Below are positions 23,951-26,200 of a stretch of 26,200 nt of DNA, piece by piece (the stretch's first letter is position 1; every line of letters begins with the position of its first letter). A model generated the notes under the pieces. That model did no database searches. It was not told the origin of the DNA and was given only the letters and a program-made list of their open reading frames with translations. The stretch lies in NCBI RefSeq assembly GCF_040654855.1, contig NZ_JBFAIU010000076.1, positions 1-26,200 of the forward strand, written 5' to 3'. This stretch comes from Asanoa sp040654855. GTDB lineage: Bacteria > Actinomycetota > Actinomycetes > Mycobacteriales > Micromonosporaceae. The position numbers were made by a program, and so were the translations under genes.

Positions 23951-24550
23951 ATGACGAGCGAACCGACCTACCCGCCGATGGAGGAGAGCAACGAGGCCAC
24001 CCGCGACGAGCTGCGGGTCGCGCGGGAGCAGGGTGACGCGTACGGGCACGCGATCGGCGCGATGGCCGACGAGGACGGCGCCGCGACCGCCCGGGCCGGC
24101 GACTACCTCGTGGCGTTCGTCAACGAGGACGCGGAGGGCATGTACATGCTCGAGGACGGCGTCCTGCTCTGGCGCGAGGCGGCACCGGACGCGAACGTGC
24201 ACCTGGAGGTCGCGGTCGCCGACGCGGGCGACGGCCGGTTCGTGCCGGGCCTGCGGGTGCACGTCGACGTCGAGCGCGACGGCAGGCCGGTCCTGACCAA
24301 CGTCGAGCTGCCGTTCCTGTGGCACCCGTTCCTGTACCACTACGGCGGCAACGCGAAGGTGCCCGACGAGGGGCCCTACGACGTGACGGTGCGGATCGCG
24401 GCGCCGACGTTCATGCGGCACGACCCGGTCAACGGCAAGCGCTACGCCGACCGGGTGGACGTGCGGTTCGAGGGCGTGACCTTCGCCAACGGCCGCAAGG
24501 AGAGCCCGGAGGGTTCGCCCCGCGGCCAGGACGCGCCGACCGCGAGCTGA
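23951..24550 (+). CDS. P19/Tp34-like iron- or copper-binding domain protein, cytoplasmic form
   Basis: A 199-aa protein whose central part (about 50-178) resembles the Fe2+ transport protein P19/Tp34 domain. It has a beta-sandwich-like pattern with NVHLEVAVAD (H84), ELPFLWHPFLYHYGGN (H125, H130) and APTFMRHDPVNGKRYADRVDVRFE (H157), the His positions used for metal in P19. Unlike P19, no signal peptide or lipobox is visible, and the N-terminal 50 residues are acidic and helical. The methionine ligand of P19 is not obvious. ATG 23951 fits the domain start; the Shine-Dalgarno is poor. It may be a cytoplasmic metal-binding relative; function inferred only. Confidence 0.65.
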   Translation: MTSEPTYPPMEESNEATRDELRVAREQGDAYGHAIGAMADEDGAATARAGDYLVAFVNEDAEGMYMLEDGVLLWREAAPDANVHLEVAVADAGDGRFVPGLRVHVDVERDGRPVLTNVELPFLWHPFLYHYGGNAKVPDEGPYDVTVRIAAPTFMRHDPVNGKRYADRVDVRFEGVTFANGRKESPEGSPRGQDAPTAS

Positions 24551-24558
24551 AATCCGGT

Positions 24559-24587
24559 TTCACCCAGGCCCGCGTGCGGTCTAGCGT
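24559..24587 (+). promoter_or_regulatory. Leaderless promoter of the phosphotransferase gene
   Basis: TTCACC (24559-24564), a 17-base spacer, TAGCGT (24582-24587), then 7 bases to GTG 24595, with no Shine-Dalgarno. The -10 geometry is the same as at 9953-9966. Confidence 0.55.
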
Positions 24588-24594
24588 TGCCCGC

Positions 24595-25563
24595 GTGCGC
24601 GAGGCTCCGAGCGGATCCACAGTGGACGGCAACGACTGGCACGACCCGGTGTGGCGGGCGGCCGCCGAGGCCTGGATCGCCGACCACCTCGACGAGCCGG
24701 TCACCGGCCCGATCGAGCTGACCCGCGTGCGGCCGTGGTCGGTGAGCCTGCGCGTCCCGACCGCCCGCGGCCCGTTCTGGTTCAAGGCCAACACGTTCGG
24801 CTGCCGCTACGAGGCGGCGCTCGCGTCGGCCCTGGCCTGGTGGGCGCCCGGGTCGGTGCTGGTGCCGGTCGCGATCGACGCCGACCGGGGCTGGCTGCTG
24901 ACCGCCGACGCGGGCCCGATCCTGCGCGAGTCGGCGCCGACGCCGGACGACTGGGCGGCCCTGCTCGCCACCTACGGTGAGCTGCAGCGGACGCTGGCGC
25001 CGCGGGCCGACGAGATGACCGGCCTCGGCGTGCCCGACGTGCGGCCGGCCGCGCTGCCCGGCCTGCTCGCGGACCTGCTCGCCGACCCGGCCGTCCGCGC
25101 CGACCTCGGCGCGGCGCGGCTCGCCGCGGTGCAGGGCGTCGCGCCGGCGTTCGCGGACTGGTGCGCGGAGCTGGCGTCCGACGGACTGGGCGCGTCGCTG
25201 CAACACGACGACCTGCACGACGGCAACGTGTTCACCAGCGGCCGGTTCTTCGACTGGGGCGACGCGAGCGTGGCGCACCCGTTCGGCACCCTGCTCGTCA
25301 CGCTCTCGTCGGCGGGTTACGCCTTCGACCTCAAGCCCGGCGCACCGGAGCTGCTCAGGTTGCGCGACGCCTACCTGTCGGGCTGGCCCGGCGACCCGGC
25401 GGCCCTGCGCCGGTCCGCGACGCTGGCGTGCCGGGTGACCCGCGTCAGCCGCGCGCTGTCGTGGCGGCGGGCGCTGGACCGCTCGGCGCTGCCGCTGGAC
25501 GACGACGTCCGCACGGCACCGGCCGAATGGCTGGCTGAGCTGACCGAACCCGACATCGTCTAG
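24595..25563 (+). CDS. Aminoglycoside phosphotransferase (APH)-like kinase
   Basis: A 322-aa protein-kinase-like small-molecule kinase. The Brenner motif HDDLHDGNVF (204-213) supplies catalytic D206 and metal-binding N211. RFFDWGDAS (217-225, D220) is the DFG equivalent. The N-lobe has SVSLRVPTARGPFWFKANTFGCRYEAALASAL, with K in WFKA as the likely ATP-binding lysine. The acceptor substrate is not evident; most such actinobacterial genes are not resistance genes. It starts at GTG 24595, 44 bases after the P19-like gene, from its own leaderless promoter. Confidence 0.88.
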   Translation: MREAPSGSTVDGNDWHDPVWRAAAEAWIADHLDEPVTGPIELTRVRPWSVSLRVPTARGPFWFKANTFGCRYEAALASALAWWAPGSVLVPVAIDADRGWLLTADAGPILRESAPTPDDWAALLATYGELQRTLAPRADEMTGLGVPDVRPAALPGLLADLLADPAVRADLGAARLAAVQGVAPAFADWCAELASDGLGASLQHDDLHDGNVFTSGRFFDWGDASVAHPFGTLLVTLSSAGYAFDLKPGAPELLRLRDAYLSGWPGDPAALRRSATLACRVTRVSRALSWRRALDRSALPLDDDVRTAPAEWLAELTEPDIV

Positions 25564-25567
25564 CGGA

Positions 25568-25608
25568 CTCGGGTCCGCGGTGGGCGCGACCGTCGCTCCC
25601 GCCAGACA
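25568..25608 (+). repeat. 41-bp dispersed palindromic repeat, copy B
   Basis: Matches 9875-9915 at 39 of 41 positions (differences at positions 11-12). The palindromic centre is at 25582-25600. It starts 4 bases after the phosphotransferase stop and lies between convergent genes, so it could act as a terminator. Similarity resumes after the core (CCAGGTCCGC here, CCAGGTTCGC at 9927-9936), which suggests the full element is longer and copy A carries about 12 extra bases. Confidence 0.7.
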
Positions 25609-25630
25609 CCAGGTCCGCCGCCGGTCGCGC

Positions 25631-26200
25631 TCAACCCGAAACGGCGGTGACCGTCAGCGCGCTGTAGTGCATCGTGAAGCCGCCACCGAGGGCGTCGAGG
25701 GCCGCGCCGGTCTCGGCCAGCAGTGTGGCGAGGCGGTCGGCCGGCAGGCGGGTGAACAGCCCCTGCGTCGGCAGCACGTCGAGCCACTCGGCGCGGGTGT
25801 AGTCGCGCTGCCAGTCGTCGCGCCAACGGTCCGGGGTGGCGAAGCCCGCGCGGGTCATGCCGGCCGCCGCCGTGGCCACCCGGGTCGACGCGCTCTCCGG
25901 GTGCAGGCCGTGCACCAGCAGCAGGCTGGCCACCAGCTCGTCGGCGGCGAGCGCGTCGAGCACGTCGTCGCCGAGCGCTCCCCGCTCGTGCAGGAGCTCC
26001 AGCAGGCGTTCCAGTCCGGCGCCGTAGAGGTCGACGACCAGCCGGACCAGTTCCTCGGCCCGTTCCCGGGCCACCGCCCCGCCGGCCGCACTCGCCGTGA
26101 TCAGCGCCTCGATGCGGTCGCCGGCCGTCCAGCCGGGATCGGTCGGGGTGACCACCGCTGCCACGCCCTCGATCCCGGCGAGCCCGTCGGCCGCGGCGGG
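25631..26200 (-). CDS. Chimeric protein: NifU-like N-terminal helical domain fused to methyltransferase C-terminus (5' end open)
   Basis: The frame is open to the window edge. A candidate start is GTG 26164 (177 aa), but the frame continues upstream with plausible coding sequence. From that start, residues about 16-98 (RIEALITASAAGG to DLYGAGLERLLELL to ADELVASLLLVHGLHP) match the helical N-terminal region of NifU-family proteins found in actinobacterial hydrogenase clusters. From about 104 on (MTRAGFATPDRW to RDYTRAEWLDVLPTQG to ALDALGGGFTMHYSALTVTA) it matches the C-terminal tail of class I SAM methyltransferases. The Cys-containing Fe-S domain of NifU and the SAM-binding fold are both absent. 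It is probably a deletion fusion, and function is doubtful. Confidence 0.6.
   Translation of the reverse strand, partial: PAAADGLAGIEGVAAVVTPTDPGWTAGDRIEALITASAAGGAVARERAEELVRLVVDLYGAGLERLLELLHERGALGDDVLDALAADELVASLLLVHGLHPESASTRVATAAAGMTRAGFATPDRWRDDWQRDYTRAEWLDVLPTQGLFTRLPADRLATLLAETGAALDALGGGFTMHYSALTVTAVSG

Noticed and set aside
24595..25563. Aminoglycoside resistance gene
   Set aside because: The fold is APH-like, but nothing in the sequence or context indicates antibiotic modification; annotated only as an APH-like kinase.

Overview
This is a high-GC actinobacterial chromosome segment: GC-rich third codon positions, frequent GTG starts, stop/start overlaps, a Scr1/DUF5753-type regulator, an ECF42-type sigma factor and a stand-alone LigD-like polymerase. 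The style suggests Micromonosporaceae or a relative, but this rests on gene content alone. There are no rRNA, tRNA, CRISPR or transposase genes that I can see. All calls come from reading the sequence; no database search was run.

Layout. Bases 1-777 (minus) hold the start of a QorB-type NAD(P)H:quinone oxidoreductase. Bases 1012-4434 encode a very large secreted multidomain protein (PA14, beta-propeller, CBM, discoidin, 3-keto-disaccharide hydrolase-like). Bases 4454-5874 (minus) form a compact three-gene unit in which an XRE/DUF5753 regulator lies between two paralogous 70-82 aa Cys-motif proteins. Divergent from it are two tiny membrane proteins (6149-6630) and then a methyltransferase. An 18-bp sequence recurs at both ends of the divergent intergenic region. 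This unit is the best candidate for an under-described system.

Bases 7501-7996 hold no confident gene. Bases 7997-9579 are a translationally coupled DGPF/YCII protein and ECF42-type sigma factor. After a small hypothetical gene and a GNAT acetyltransferase comes a multiply frameshifted secreted-protein relic (10500-11179), an M48 membrane protease (minus), and a degenerate stand-alone HypF-type Kae1 domain. A MarR-MFS exporter operon (minus) is divergent from arfB across a palindromic operator. Next come a ROK protein, a GTPase-membrane protein pair, a crotonase, and on the minus strand an MDR reductase followed by the LigD-type polymerase.

Bases 21828-23201 encode a secreted GH18 chitinase with a ricin-type lectin domain. 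Its promoter overlaps an AT-rich palindrome, and it ends at an 18-bp-stem terminator. The right end has an F420/NADP-type oxidoreductase, a P19-like iron/copper-binding domain protein, an APH-like phosphotransferase, and an apparent chimera of a NifU-like helical domain with a methyltransferase C-terminus, open at the window edge.

Three themes run across the window. First, many genes appear leaderless, with a -10 hexamer 6-7 bases before the start codon and no Shine-Dalgarno. Second, a 41-bp palindromic element occurs twice, 15.7 kb apart, each time just downstream of a plus-strand gene. Third, there are several signs of gene decay or remodelling: the frameshifted relic, the Kae1 domain lacking its metal ligands, and the NifU-methyltransferase chimera.
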